Assembly (NCBI GenBank): GCA_030827005.1
Contig: JAVBJL010000009.1
Coordinates: forward strand, 67,136 to 131,135
Reading direction: 5' to 3'
Length of the DNA: 64,000 nucleotides
Source: Wigglesworthia glossinidia
Lineage (GTDB): Bacteria > Pseudomonadota > Gammaproteobacteria > Enterobacterales > Enterobacteriaceae
Of this stretch, positions 1-10,285 are shown in pieces. The first letter of the stretch is position 1. Every line of letters starts with the position of its first letter. The notes under the pieces are model-generated. The model saw only the letters and a program-made list of their open reading frames with translations. It searched no databases and had not been told where the DNA came from. The position numbers and the translations under genes are program-made.

Positions 1-116
1 AGATTTATTTTGAAAAACTAAAAAAACTAAAAAAATAATCAATAAATTAAATTTTGATTTTTTATTAAAATACATTTCAATCTATAATATCAAAGAAATA
101 ATTAGTACAATTTTAA

Positions 117-1963
117 TTAAAAATTATTAAGAATTCCTACTCTTTTTTGTATAGAATGATAAAAAATTGTTTTTAGAGTATTATTCAGGTCATAAATGAT
201 AACTTGATTTTTAATTTTTAATAGCGTTACATATAAAAATTCGTGACTAATCGTAGATTTTAAAGAATTATCGATTAATATTATTGCATTATCTAATTTA
301 AACGATACATCTAAAAAATCTTTTATATATAAAAGATATGCTGGTTTTAAACCTACAAACATATTCAAATCGTATTTGACAAGTTTTTTTTTTTATAAAA
401 AAATACATAACTTTTTATTCCATGATTTATTATCACTCCAAGATCATTAATACCAATTCCTAGAGATGAATAATTAATTTTAGATATTACCAATCTTCCC
501 GTATATAAGTCATTTTGTATTAATAAATTATATTTGTAAGATAAATAACTTTTTATCATATTTTCGATAATATAATTTAGCCGATATTCTCCGAGATAAC
601 TATTCCGAGCTATACAAATAACTCGAAATTTTTTAAAAAAATTGTTTAATATATATTCTATATTATTAATATTTTTTTTAATTCTATTCAAATATTTAAC
701 ATAACTGAAAAAGATTTTTAATATCATATTTTGATAGTCTTCTTGATTTTTTAAATCAATATATTTTATTCCATTATAAATATTTTCATTTAAAAACTTT
801 TTAGTTCTATTAAAATTTTTAATTTTGATTAATTTTGATAAATATCTAATATTTGGATGAATTTTATAATTTTTTTCTTTTTTTATTATATAAATATTGT
901 CTAAATAATTTGATATAATTGGATCCGGTTTTTTTTCTATAGATAATATGTCGTATTCAACGATATTATCGTTTCTTGTTTTGTAAAAAATATCTTTCGA
1001 TCTATTTAAATAAAAAATTAATTGTTTTAAAATTGATCCTTTTTCTATATTTTTTAAATCTAAATGATTTCCAATAAAAATTATTTTTCCTGAATTATTT
1101 TGATAAATATCAATTACGTAGTTTATAAGAGATAAATCGAGTACGGAAATATCGTAAATGATCATTAAATCATAATATATTGGATAAGAATAATATGAAA
1201 TAGTATGTTGATTGTATAAATATGAATTCAAAAATTTATGAAATGTAATGAAGCTTATAGAAAAATTATTTTTTAAATGTTTTTTTTTAAGATATCTTAA
1301 TTGTTTTTTAAAAAAAACTATAGACTTTTTGTTTAATACTACTAATAGTATATTAAAGTAATTTTTATAATTTAATTTTAATAATATTAATAAGATATCA
1401 AAAACAAAATAGTTTTTTCCAGAATTTTTAGACCCTAATAACCATGATGGATTATATTTGTACATACAGTATATTGCTTCTATTTTCCATTTATTACGTT
1501 TTAAATGCATACATATTTTTTTGAAATAATTATAAATTATTTTATGTTTTTTATAGTTGAATGGAAAATATTCTCTTGAGTATAAAAATTTTTTAAATTT
1601 TACTTCCTGCTTCCAGATTCGATATAAATACAAACTATTTCCCGATAATACAATAGGTCCTTGGCACAGTAAATTTCCAATCACTTTAAATTTTGATAAT
1701 TTATCTTTCCACTGAATTAAGTTACTAATTTTTTCATATTTTTCATGTAACATATTATGTAAATTATGTTTTTTAAATAATTTTTGTAAAACATGTAGTG
1801 AAAGATAAGAATGTCCAGATCTATTTTCTGCACTTAAATATGCAATTGCTAAAATTAAATATGGATCATTTTTTGTGACAATAGAAAATGCAAATTGTAT
1901 GTCTATAGAATTCAAAATTCCTATTTTTTTTAATTTTAAAAGAATATAATTAATCGTTTTCAT
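117..1963 (-). pseudogene. recD: RecD, exonuclease V alpha subunit, broken by one frameshift in a poly(A) tract
   Basis: RecD is the 5'-3' helicase and regulatory subunit of RecBCD. The first reading frame (365-1963, 532 residues) aligns with E. coli RecD from its N-terminus and then stops. The C-terminal domain, including the counterparts of the MTVHKSQG and VYTAVTRA motifs, continues in another frame at 117-368. The break lies in a run of 11 A (plus-strand T run 384-394); 12 A would join the frames into about 615 residues, close to E. coli's 608. Helicase motifs are also eroded: the Walker A region (about residues 174-182) reads GSKNSGKN, lacking the final Ser/Thr, and the Walker B DE pair is YD. 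It follows recB by 43 bases. It may be a decaying gene, a gene rescued by slippage, or a sequencing error in the homopolymer. The identity itself is secure. Confidence 0.85.
384..394. repeat. Homopolymer tract (A11 on the coding strand) at the recD frame break
   Basis: Eleven T on the plus strand, read as eleven A in the recD message. The upstream frame enters it as TAT-AAA-AAA-AAA-AAC and stops 6 codons later. With one more A the frame would continue into the RecD C-terminal domain. Tracts of this length are known hotspots for RNA polymerase slippage in A+T-rich endosymbionts. Confidence 0.9.
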
Positions 1964-2006
1964 AATAAGATAATGCTAGTTGAAATTAAACAATTAAAAA
2001 ACATAA

Positions 2007-5000
2007 TTATTCTTTCATAAGAAATAATTTATCGATAGAATTAATTAATTTTAAATTTGGACGGAAAAAATATATTCCATTTTTATTTTTTATTGTATTA
2101 TTATTTATTCCTCTTAGAAAGAGGTAGTATATACCACCAAAATCTTTATTATAATCATATTTTTTTAAACGATTCTTTAAATATCGATGCAGCGCTAATG
2201 TGTATATCTGATACTGCAAGTCATATCTATACCTTATTATTTCTTGTTCCATCAAACTACGATTGTACGATTCATCACTATCGCCTAGCCAATTTGATTT
2301 ATAATCTATAAAATAATATTTATTTTTCCATAAAAAAATTAAATCTATTGATCCTGTAAGGATGCCTTTAATACCATGAATATTTTGAATATCCGGACAT
2401 TTTTGAGAAATTACATCATATTTTTTAATTAATTCATTAAATATTTGAGCATTTATTTCTGAATTTATAGAAAGAAAAAATTTTAATTCAGTGAGTTTAT
2501 GATTTTCTTTAATTTTTGCTAAAAATAATTTTTGATTATTTAAATGTATATACAAAATTTTTTTCATCCATAACATTATATTTTCTGCAAAAGATATATC
2601 TATTTCGTATTTTGTAAGTTGATCTTTAATGAGATTAATATTTAATGGTTTATTAAAACTAATCAATTCAAATAATTTATGTATAAAATTTCCAAATACT
2701 TTTCCTCTTGGAAATTTATGCGGAGAAAAATAAGATTGTTTATTTTTTTCGATTAGATAAGTATCTTTTAGTGAAAAAAAATAATCTTTTTTTAAATCTG
2801 AATAACTTAAAATTTTCCATGAATTTAGAATTTTTCTATTCCAATATTGATTATCAAATTGATTTAAATCTATTAAAGAATTTATTATTAAATTTTTAGG
2901 ATGTTTTAATCCTGAATTGATAAAAATATCTCCATTAGAAATGATAGATAAATCTTTTAAATTTTTTTGCATATCATTAAAGTTATTTTCTTTTCTTTTT
3001 TGTATTAAATACCCTATTGAAGTAAGGTGTGTATGACTAAATTGATTTTTTTTAGTATTTCCTCGAAATAATGCACATATCCCTACGCTACAATGATAAA
3101 TAGAGCGTGTTAAAGCGACATATGTTAATCGTAAATCTTCTGATAATCGTTCTTGTTCTGTTAGTTTTTTGCTTCTTTTATGTTTATCTAAATCTAACAT
3201 TAGTTGATATGTATTTTTATTATGAAATAATGCATAATTTTTTTGACGAAAATTTAATAAAAATGGTAAAATTACAATTGGGAACTCTAATCCTTTGGCT
3301 TTAAAAATTGTCATAATTTTTATTATATTTGAATTATTATTTATTCGTACTTTATAAGCTGCATTTTGTGTTTTAGGTAAGTTAATTTGTGCAGAAATCC
3401 AGCGTAATAAAGAAAGCTTATCTCTAATACTTTTTGAGATTTCTTGCAATATTTCCGAAATATATAATATATTATTTATGGATCTTTTATTTATTTCAAT
3501 TGAATTATTTGTAAAATAGCAAATTTCACATGTAATTAATTTATTTAACATAAATTTAATTCCATACATCTCCCATATATTCCTATAAAATATAAATTTT
3601 TGATAATATTTTGACATATTTTTGTCAATATGAATTTGATTTATTTCAAATCTAAATATTTTTGTGGATAATGCTTGTTTTAGCAATTGAATATTTTCTG
3701 CATATAAAATTCCCTCTAATATTTGCAATATTTCTTTAGCTTCAAAAGTATGAAATAAATTATTATTATCCGATAGATATATGTTAGGAATAGAAAATTT
3801 ATTACATGCTTCTTGCATGATGTTAGCTTCATATCGATTTCGTACTAATATGGTGATATCATCAGCGGTTAAATGATAAATAGAGCCTTCTTTTGTAAAG
3901 AAGACGCAATTTTTTTGTGCAAGATATAAAAGATTTTGAATTTTTATTGCATATTGATTTGCTATATATATTTGATAATCTTTTAAATTTACACTCAAAG
4001 ATGGATGACATAGAAATTCTAAAGATGGTTGTATTTTTTTTTCAATAATAAAGTTTAAAGAACAATTGTATTTTGTATATTTAATATTATTATATTTAAT
4101 ATGTTTAAATGTAAATGGATTGCTAATTCTTTGAAATAAGCAATTTATAGCATTTATCATTCCTCTTGAAGAGCGCCAATTAGTTTCTAGCGAATAACAT
4201 GTATTAATTTTTTTTTTTATTTGCATATACGTAAAAATATCTGCACCACGAAATCCATATATTGCTTGTTTTGGATCTCCTATTAAAATTAACGCACACA
4301 TATTTTTTTTATGATAAATTCTAAAGAATATTTTGTATTGAATTTTATTAGTATCTTGAAATTCATCGATCATGGCAACCGGATAATAATTTCGAATAGT
4401 TCTAGATAAATTACATGAACTATATAAAGCACGTTTTAATAATTTTAATAAATCGTCAAATTCTAATTTTTCTTGTAAATATTTTTCTTTTTCAATACTT
4501 TTACGCATTGATATTATAACTTTTATAAATATCAACTGTTTAAATTTTTCTGTATACTGATATGCACAGTATAATTTATCAAAAAACACTGATTTAAACA
4601 TTTTTATGCAATTTATATTTAATTTATGTAAATAATGTTGAAGTTTTTTAAACTCTAATGGAACATAAAAATTTTCTGTATTTTCTGATATCCATGTTTC
4701 TATCGTTTCAATACTCAAATTTATTTGACCATATTTTTTATTCTTAGCGAAATTGGAATTTATTGAATTTTGAATTTTATTTTTTATTTTTTTCCATATA
4801 TTTTTTAAGGAATTAATTTTTTTTATATGAATTCGATAAAATTTTTCAATCGATTCCATACCGTCACTTGAATTTAGTATTTTAGGCATCTTACCTTTTA
4901 GAAATGGATGAATATCTCTTAATAAATATTGGGGGTTTTTCCATAAAGAAAAAATAATACGAATAATATTTATAGGTAATTTTTCGCAATTTTCATACCA

Positions 5001-5483
5001 AAAATTTTCAAAAATTTTTTGATATAAAATATATTCATTATCTAATAAAGAACTATTTAAAGAATATCCAGATTCAATAAAATTCAAATTTAGCATACGA
5101 TGACAAAATCCATGAATAGTAAATATAGATGCTTCGTCTATTTGTTTTTCTGCAGTAATTAAGCGTAGCGTTGCTAATTTCAAATCTTTAATTTCTTTAA
5201 CTAAAGGATGATTTTTATCATGATTAATACAGGCTAATTTTAAATAAAAAATTTCTTGCCTAATTCGATTTTTTAATTGATTTTTTGCAGCTTCAGTATA
5301 AGTGACCACTAATATTTCTTTAGTCGTCAATCCCGATAAAAATAAATTTTTATTTAACCCTAATAAAAGTCTTAAATAAAAAATAACAATACTATGTGTT
5401 TTTCCTGTACCTGCTGATGCTTCAATCAAGCATGTATTTTGTATTGGAAAGATAATTGGATTTAGTATTTCATAATTTTGCAT
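2007..5483 (-). CDS. recB: RecB, exonuclease V beta subunit (helicase-nuclease)
   Basis: RecB is the 3'-5' helicase and sole nuclease of RecBCD, which processes double-strand breaks and helps load RecA. At 1158 residues it is close to E. coli RecB (1180). Visible motifs are a UvrD-type Walker A (AGTGKT, about residues 24-29), the DEFQDT Walker B motif near residue 370, and a C-terminal nuclease domain with GSID followed by DYKSNWLG near residue 1060. The last carries the aspartates and lysine equivalent to E. coli D1067, D1080 and K1082. The nuclease therefore looks catalytically intact, unlike neighbouring RecD. It lies between recC and recD in the E. coli order, but ptrA is absent. An in-frame A11 tract sits inside (plus-strand T run 4208-4218). 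Confidence 0.96.
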   Translation of the reverse strand: MQNYEILNPIIFPIQNTCLIEASAGTGKTHSIVIFYLRLLLGLNKNLFLSGLTTKEILVVTYTEAAKNQLKNRIRQEIFYLKLACINHDKNHPLVKEIKDLKLATLRLITAEKQIDEASIFTIHGFCHRMLNLNFIESGYSLNSSLLDNEYILYQKIFENFWYENCEKLPINIIRIIFSLWKNPQYLLRDIHPFLKGKMPKILNSSDGMESIEKFYRIHIKKINSLKNIWKKIKNKIQNSINSNFAKNKKYGQINLSIETIETWISENTENFYVPLEFKKLQHYLHKLNINCIKMFKSVFFDKLYCAYQYTEKFKQLIFIKVIISMRKSIEKEKYLQEKLEFDDLLKLLKRALYSSCNLSRTIRNYYPVAMIDEFQDTNKIQYKIFFRIYHKKNMCALILIGDPKQAIYGFRGADIFTYMQIKKKINTCYSLETNWRSSRGMINAINCLFQRISNPFTFKHIKYNNIKYTKYNCSLNFIIEKKIQPSLEFLCHPSLSVNLKDYQIYIANQYAIKIQNLLYLAQKNCVFFTKEGSIYHLTADDITILVRNRYEANIMQEACNKFSIPNIYLSDNNNLFHTFEAKEILQILEGILYAENIQLLKQALSTKIFRFEINQIHIDKNMSKYYQKFIFYRNIWEMYGIKFMLNKLITCEICYFTNNSIEINKRSINNILYISEILQEISKSIRDKLSLLRWISAQINLPKTQNAAYKVRINNNSNIIKIMTIFKAKGLEFPIVILPFLLNFRQKNYALFHNKNTYQLMLDLDKHKRSKKLTEQERLSEDLRLTYVALTRSIYHCSVGICALFRGNTKKNQFSHTHLTSIGYLIQKRKENNFNDMQKNLKDLSIISNGDIFINSGLKHPKNLIINSLIDLNQFDNQYWNRKILNSWKILSYSDLKKDYFFSLKDTYLIEKNKQSYFSPHKFPRGKVFGNFIHKLFELISFNKPLNINLIKDQLTKYEIDISFAENIMLWMKKILYIHLNNQKLFLAKIKENHKLTELKFFLSINSEINAQIFNELIKKYDVISQKCPDIQNIHGIKGILTGSIDLIFLWKNKYYFIDYKSNWLGDSDESYNRSLMEQEIIRYRYDLQYQIYTLALHRYLKNRLKKYDYNKDFGGIYYLFLRGINNNTIKNKNGIYFFRPNLKLINSIDKLFLMKE

Positions 5484-5551
5484 GTCAAAATGTATTTGAT
5501 TTAAAATTTTAAATTATGTAGAATATCTGATTTTTAAAAATTTTTGATAAT

Positions 5552-8500
5552 TTAATTTTTTTTAAAACAATTGAATTTTAGTGGAAAAATTAAATATTTT
5601 TTTGCTTCTTTAATAATCAAATCAATATAGAATTCAGTTAAATAAGGTATTGCTTTACGCAAATATAAATCTTTCGATTCACCAGGAAAAAATAAGTTTC
5701 CTTTCCAAGCATTAACTAATTTAGTACGTGCATCATTTTGAGATTTTTCATCCATATTTAATGTATTTTTATTTTTATTAAAACAACTTTTTATCCATGC
5801 AGTACCAGATTTATTTAATAAAAATAAAGGATAATGTATACCATTTTGGTAACCTTTTAAAAATATATAAAATAAATCTATCGCTTGTTCTGGATATATA
5901 TATGAAAAATTCCAATTTGATTCTATTCCAAATAAGTAACTGTTTCCAAAACCCCCTGAAATACAATAAATAAGATGTTCTATCCAAAATAATAATCCAT
6001 CGTATAATGATAATTTATTTAATTTCCAACGTAATAATCCTGATGTAGAATTATTTGGCAAATAACCGATAATATCGATATTGTTACATTTAAAATATAT
6101 TTTTATTTTATTATGTTTTTTATTTATATATTTTTTAAGTGTATTAACTAATTTAGATATTTTACTATATTGTGTTTCTGCAATAATAGCTGCAAATTTA
6201 CCATAGGGTAGATTATTTATTTTATAAACAAAATCGCTTAATGATAAATTACCATAATTTTGGTTAAAATATATAAACAAATTTGTATTTACATGATATT
6301 TTAGTAATTGAAAATTAAAAATCTGATTGTTATAAGAAAAATTATTTGAAAAACTTATATTTAAGTAATTTTTACACCAAAAACGTATTGGATGCGCATA
6401 AAATTCTAAAATATTTTTCACTGATATTTGATTACAAACAATTTTATTTCTTATATTAATTTTTATATTTTCGAGATTTGAAATACGAGGTTGCTTGTTA
6501 TCTGTATTAATTTTTAAAAAATTTTTATTTTTATGATTTATGTGAAGTATACATTTTAAGCTTGATTCTGTAGAATTCTTCTTGATTAAAAAATTTTTTA
6601 TCAAACGAAAATTTTCTATAAGATTATTTTTGTTTTTATTTGGATATTGAAATCTAATTGCAATATATTCTAATAATTCATTAATAATAACAGATGGGAA
6701 TTTTAGATTTTCTGTTTGTATCGAATTAGCAATAAAACTGATATATAAATTATTTTTCGTAGATAGCAATATTTTTAAGAACCCATAACGATCTTCATCA
6801 TAAGAATTTTGATCTCCAAAACGTGAAGATTGATACATTAAATCAAAATCAATATTTTTATTAGATCTAGGGTATATGTCTTCATTCATTCCTAGTAAGC
6901 AGATAACTTTAAACGGCAGTATTTTCAGTGCAGATAAATTGCAAAAATTAATTTTTCCAGATAAAAATTTTTGACTATATTTTTCTTTTTCTAGATTATC
7001 AAATAAAATTTTTAATAACACTTCCATTTTAATTGGTGCTTTGTATTTTGCATGCTTTCCATAAGAAATAGTTTTTCTCCAGTGTTGTTTTAATATTTTT
7101 AGTATATTCTCTTCGTTTTTGTTAAGCTTAAAAAAACTACTTATTATTTCATTTATACAATTTTTCCATTCACATAATATGCGAGCATAAGATAATTTTT
7201 CATACCATATAGTTAATTCTTCAATAAAATTGCTTAATTTTCCTATAATATTAAAAATGTTAGTTTTATTATAATTTTTTTTTAAAAAAATTTCATATTT
7301 GCTATCTATTTCATCCATGGCATATTGATATAATATTTTTTTAATGTTATCCGTCCAAGTATGTCTAGACATACAATTAGGATGATTTTTTTTAAAAATT
7401 TTACTATTTAATCCCCAATGCACTTCTGTATATTGAATTAAACTTTTTAACATATAAAATTCATTTATACTAATTTTATAACGTTTCAAAATTGCTGGAC
7501 AATCTAAAAAATTAAAAACTTCTTCTATAGAAAATTTATATTTTGGTAACTTTAAAAGATTGAAAGTACTGCAAATAATAGGGTTTAGATTAAGTATCTT
7601 TCTATCCGAAATTATAGCATGTATATTATTAGAACTATCATTAAATATTGATTGAATTGCTTGAGCATAAACTTCTATATCAGTTGACATTACAATAACA
7701 TCTCGAGGAAAAATATGATGATTATTTTCGAAAATGTTAAGAAGATAAATGTATAATAATTCTATTTCATTATATATACTACTACATTCACGAATCTCTA
7801 TAGAATCGTCTTTTACATTTAAGTAATTTATATCATTCGTATTTACATTAGAAAATTTTACTGTAGGATATAAACGGTATTGTAATATATCTTTTTTTAA
7901 GCAATTTAGAAGTGTATTATTTTTTATTTTACAAAAAGCTTCTATCTCTATAGACTGTTTAATTTTATCTAATAAAAACAGAAAGTTAGCTCCTGATTTT
8001 CCAAAAGAAAGTAATAATGAATGTTGAATAAATATTTTTTTTTCTGAATTTTTGAATAAAATTTTATGTGATTTTGTATTATGTGAAAAAAATGATTGAT
8101 TTTTTATATCACTCCAGTACATACAAGATGGATTCATAAAAAATATGTGAGTTTCTATATGTAAACTTAATCTTTCTAAAATTTTTATATATATTGGAGG
8201 TACAAAAGAAATATCAAATAAAAAAATTCTTTTCGGATAATTTTTAGGAGGAGTAAAATTTTTTGTAATGGATTTAAGACATGTTTGATAAATATTAGAA
8301 ATACAGATATTTTTTTCTTTTTTTATTTTTTTGATTAATTTTTTCCATATTTGCGACTGCCAGATTTCTTCTTTTCCTAAACTTTTAACTAGTATGTTAT
8401 TTTCCCATAGATCTATCCAGTCAGGTCGAAAGATAAGGTATTTCAAATACAGATCAGATAACTTATTAGCAAAATGAAATATTTTATGTGTTTTTTTAAT

Positions 8501-8848
8501 TTGTAATAATCGATGAAAATCCATATTTTTTGAAAAAATTTTATCATCTAGTATTATACGCATTATGTACCACATAATCATTTTTTTAAAAGAAAAATAG
8601 TTATGAGGAAGATTTTTTATAGTGAATTTTAATATATCCCAAATAAAATTATTGATTAATATAATATTTATGTTTAAAACTATGTCCATATTATATGCAA
8701 GTTTTATACTTAACCATTTGATTATTGATTTATGCGTAGTGACAATAATTTCATTGCACATTGGATTTTCTATAGGAAATTTTTTCATGAAAGATGATAG
8801 TATATCTTTTAAAATATTTAATTCATTTGAATGATAAATATAAAACAT
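5552..8848 (-). CDS. recC: RecC, exonuclease V gamma subunit
   Basis: RecC is the scaffold subunit of RecBCD that splits the duplex and scans for Chi. The 1098-residue product is near the E. coli length (1122). It aligns across the inactive helicase-like region, for example CLLGMNEDIYPR and DEDRYGFLKILLSTKN, and the inactive nuclease-like C-terminus. RecC has no catalytic motif to test, so its integrity is judged by length and an uninterrupted frame. It is first in a minus-strand recC-recB-recD cluster, with recB starting 68 bases downstream. Whether Chi is still recognised cannot be read from sequence. Confidence 0.95.
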   Translation of the reverse strand: MFYIYHSNELNILKDILSSFMKKFPIENPMCNEIIVTTHKSIIKWLSIKLAYNMDIVLNINIILINNFIWDILKFTIKNLPHNYFSFKKMIMWYIMRIILDDKIFSKNMDFHRLLQIKKTHKIFHFANKLSDLYLKYLIFRPDWIDLWENNILVKSLGKEEIWQSQIWKKLIKKIKKEKNICISNIYQTCLKSITKNFTPPKNYPKRIFLFDISFVPPIYIKILERLSLHIETHIFFMNPSCMYWSDIKNQSFFSHNTKSHKILFKNSEKKIFIQHSLLLSFGKSGANFLFLLDKIKQSIEIEAFCKIKNNTLLNCLKKDILQYRLYPTVKFSNVNTNDINYLNVKDDSIEIRECSSIYNEIELLYIYLLNIFENNHHIFPRDVIVMSTDIEVYAQAIQSIFNDSSNNIHAIISDRKILNLNPIICSTFNLLKLPKYKFSIEEVFNFLDCPAILKRYKISINEFYMLKSLIQYTEVHWGLNSKIFKKNHPNCMSRHTWTDNIKKILYQYAMDEIDSKYEIFLKKNYNKTNIFNIIGKLSNFIEELTIWYEKLSYARILCEWKNCINEIISSFFKLNKNEENILKILKQHWRKTISYGKHAKYKAPIKMEVLLKILFDNLEKEKYSQKFLSGKINFCNLSALKILPFKVICLLGMNEDIYPRSNKNIDFDLMYQSSRFGDQNSYDEDRYGFLKILLSTKNNLYISFIANSIQTENLKFPSVIINELLEYIAIRFQYPNKNKNNLIENFRLIKNFLIKKNSTESSLKCILHINHKNKNFLKINTDNKQPRISNLENIKINIRNKIVCNQISVKNILEFYAHPIRFWCKNYLNISFSNNFSYNNQIFNFQLLKYHVNTNLFIYFNQNYGNLSLSDFVYKINNLPYGKFAAIIAETQYSKISKLVNTLKKYINKKHNKIKIYFKCNNIDIIGYLPNNSTSGLLRWKLNKLSLYDGLLFWIEHLIYCISGGFGNSYLFGIESNWNFSYIYPEQAIDLFYIFLKGYQNGIHYPLFLLNKSGTAWIKSCFNKNKNTLNMDEKSQNDARTKLVNAWKGNLFFPGESKDLYLRKAIPYLTEFYIDLIIKEAKKYLIFPLKFNCFKKN

Positions 8849-8937
8849 ATTTTTATATAAAAAATTTAATTCTTTTTATTAGTTCAATATTAAGTTCATA
8901 ATAACAGTTTAAATTCAAATTTTAAAAAACATATTTA

Positions 8938-9423
8938 TTATTTCCATAATTTTAAATTATCGTGTTGAACTTTAGATAATCTATACATTAAAGTAGTTCC
9001 GTCAGGAAATATTAAATTAGGAGAAACTTCTAATAATGGATATAGAAAAAAAGATCGATTATATATATCATAATGTGGAATAATCAAATTTGAAAAATTA
9101 TATGTATTATTTGCAAAAAGCAAAATATCCAGATCTAAAGTGCGCGGACCCCATCTGTTTATATTTCTAATTCTTCCTCTTTCATGCTCTATTTTTTTTA
9201 AATTTATTAGAAGTTTTTTTGGAGATAAACAAGTGTATAGTTGAACAACTGCATTAAGAAAATCTGGTTGATTTTTTATTCCAAAAGGTTTGCTTCGATA
9301 ATATTTAGAGCATTTAATAATTTTTGTTTTTGGAAGTTTTTTTAAATATTTTATGGCAAAATCTGCTTGTATTTTAGGATTATTCATGTTACTTCCTATA
9401 GCAATCCATGTATTATTGCACAT
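8938..9423 (-). CDS. folK: 6-hydroxymethyl-7,8-dihydropterin pyrophosphokinase
   Basis: This cytosolic enzyme transfers pyrophosphate from ATP to 6-hydroxymethyl-dihydropterin, the step before dihydropteroate synthase in folate synthesis; folP is in the same window at 46592. The 161-residue protein matches E. coli FolK (159) end to end. It shows the N-terminal AIGSN start and the diagnostic RWGPRTLDLDIL signature near residues 85-96, whose aspartates bind the two magnesium ions. The ATG start at 9423 aligns with the family N-terminus. The usual partner pcnB is absent; the neighbours are recC and a long gene-free stretch. Confidence 0.96.
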   Translation of the reverse strand: MCNNTWIAIGSNMNNPKIQADFAIKYLKKLPKTKIIKCSKYYRSKPFGIKNQPDFLNAVVQLYTCLSPKKLLINLKKIEHERGRIRNINRWGPRTLDLDILLFANNTYNFSNLIIPHYDIYNRSFFLYPLLEVSPNLIFPDGTTLMYRLSKVQHDNLKLWK

Positions 9424-10285
9424 AAAATTTTACCGTTTATTATTTTATTAAATAATTTTTTAGTATTTTTTTTGATATAAATAAAAATTTAATTTTATTA
9501 AATATTCTATATAAAGATATTAGAAATAAATAATATTATTTCTTTTTTTTTTAAAAAAATTTATATTATTTAATTATAAGAATTATGTTTTTTAATTTTA
9601 GATTTTGTTAAAATTTTAAATTTTATTAATATTTATTTTAATATATATGAGTAAATTAAATTTAATTACGTATTTTAAACTCGTGATGTCCTGTCTTAAA
9701 TAGTAATTTTTTAATTAATATGTATTAATTAATGTACTACATCAAAATTATTAAAAAATTTTATTTTAAATGAAGATTGGCATTAAAATTATACTAGAAT
9801 AAGTTATTTTTTTATTTCATTTAAATATAAATGTTTTAAAAATTTTGGTTGTATAATAAAATCTATTTAAAAAATTATTGATTTTACTAAATTATTCTAA
9901 AAAATTAAATTTAATATTACATATATTACAATTAAATTTTAACAGAAAATTGTTGTGGATTTTAATAAAATTTCTTAAAAAAGATTTTAATATTAAATTG
10001 CTAGAATTTTTATTATTTTGTAATAATACGCATATTTATTTTCAATACTTAAATTTATTTTTGATAATCAATGTTATTTTTTTTGTAAAATATTTACATG
10101 AGTTAAATTAAGTCAATATTTAATAGTTTAAAATAAAATTTTCGTATCTTCTGTATTTTTTTAAAAATTTTAACATAAAATATTTATAATTTAAAAAAAA
10201 CAGTACGTTTAAATTTGAGATATTAATTATCATTATGATTTAATCTATTATTTTATATAAAAATTTTCATTTCTAATTTTATATT
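9424..10285. other. Gene-free stretch between folK and asnS
   Basis: An 862-base, very A+T-rich interval. The only open frame (9878-10111, plus) encodes a Leu/Ile/Phe/Asn-rich 77-residue string with no recognisable family and no clear ribosome binding site, so I do not call it a gene. No tRNA fold, hairpin terminator or remnant of a known gene was recognised. It is probably eroded former coding sequence. Confidence 0.6.

Noticed and set aside
9878..10111. 77-codon open frame between folK and asnS
   Set aside because: Leu/Ile/Phe/Asn-rich with no family resemblance and no clear ribosome binding site; open frames of this size are expected by chance at this base composition.
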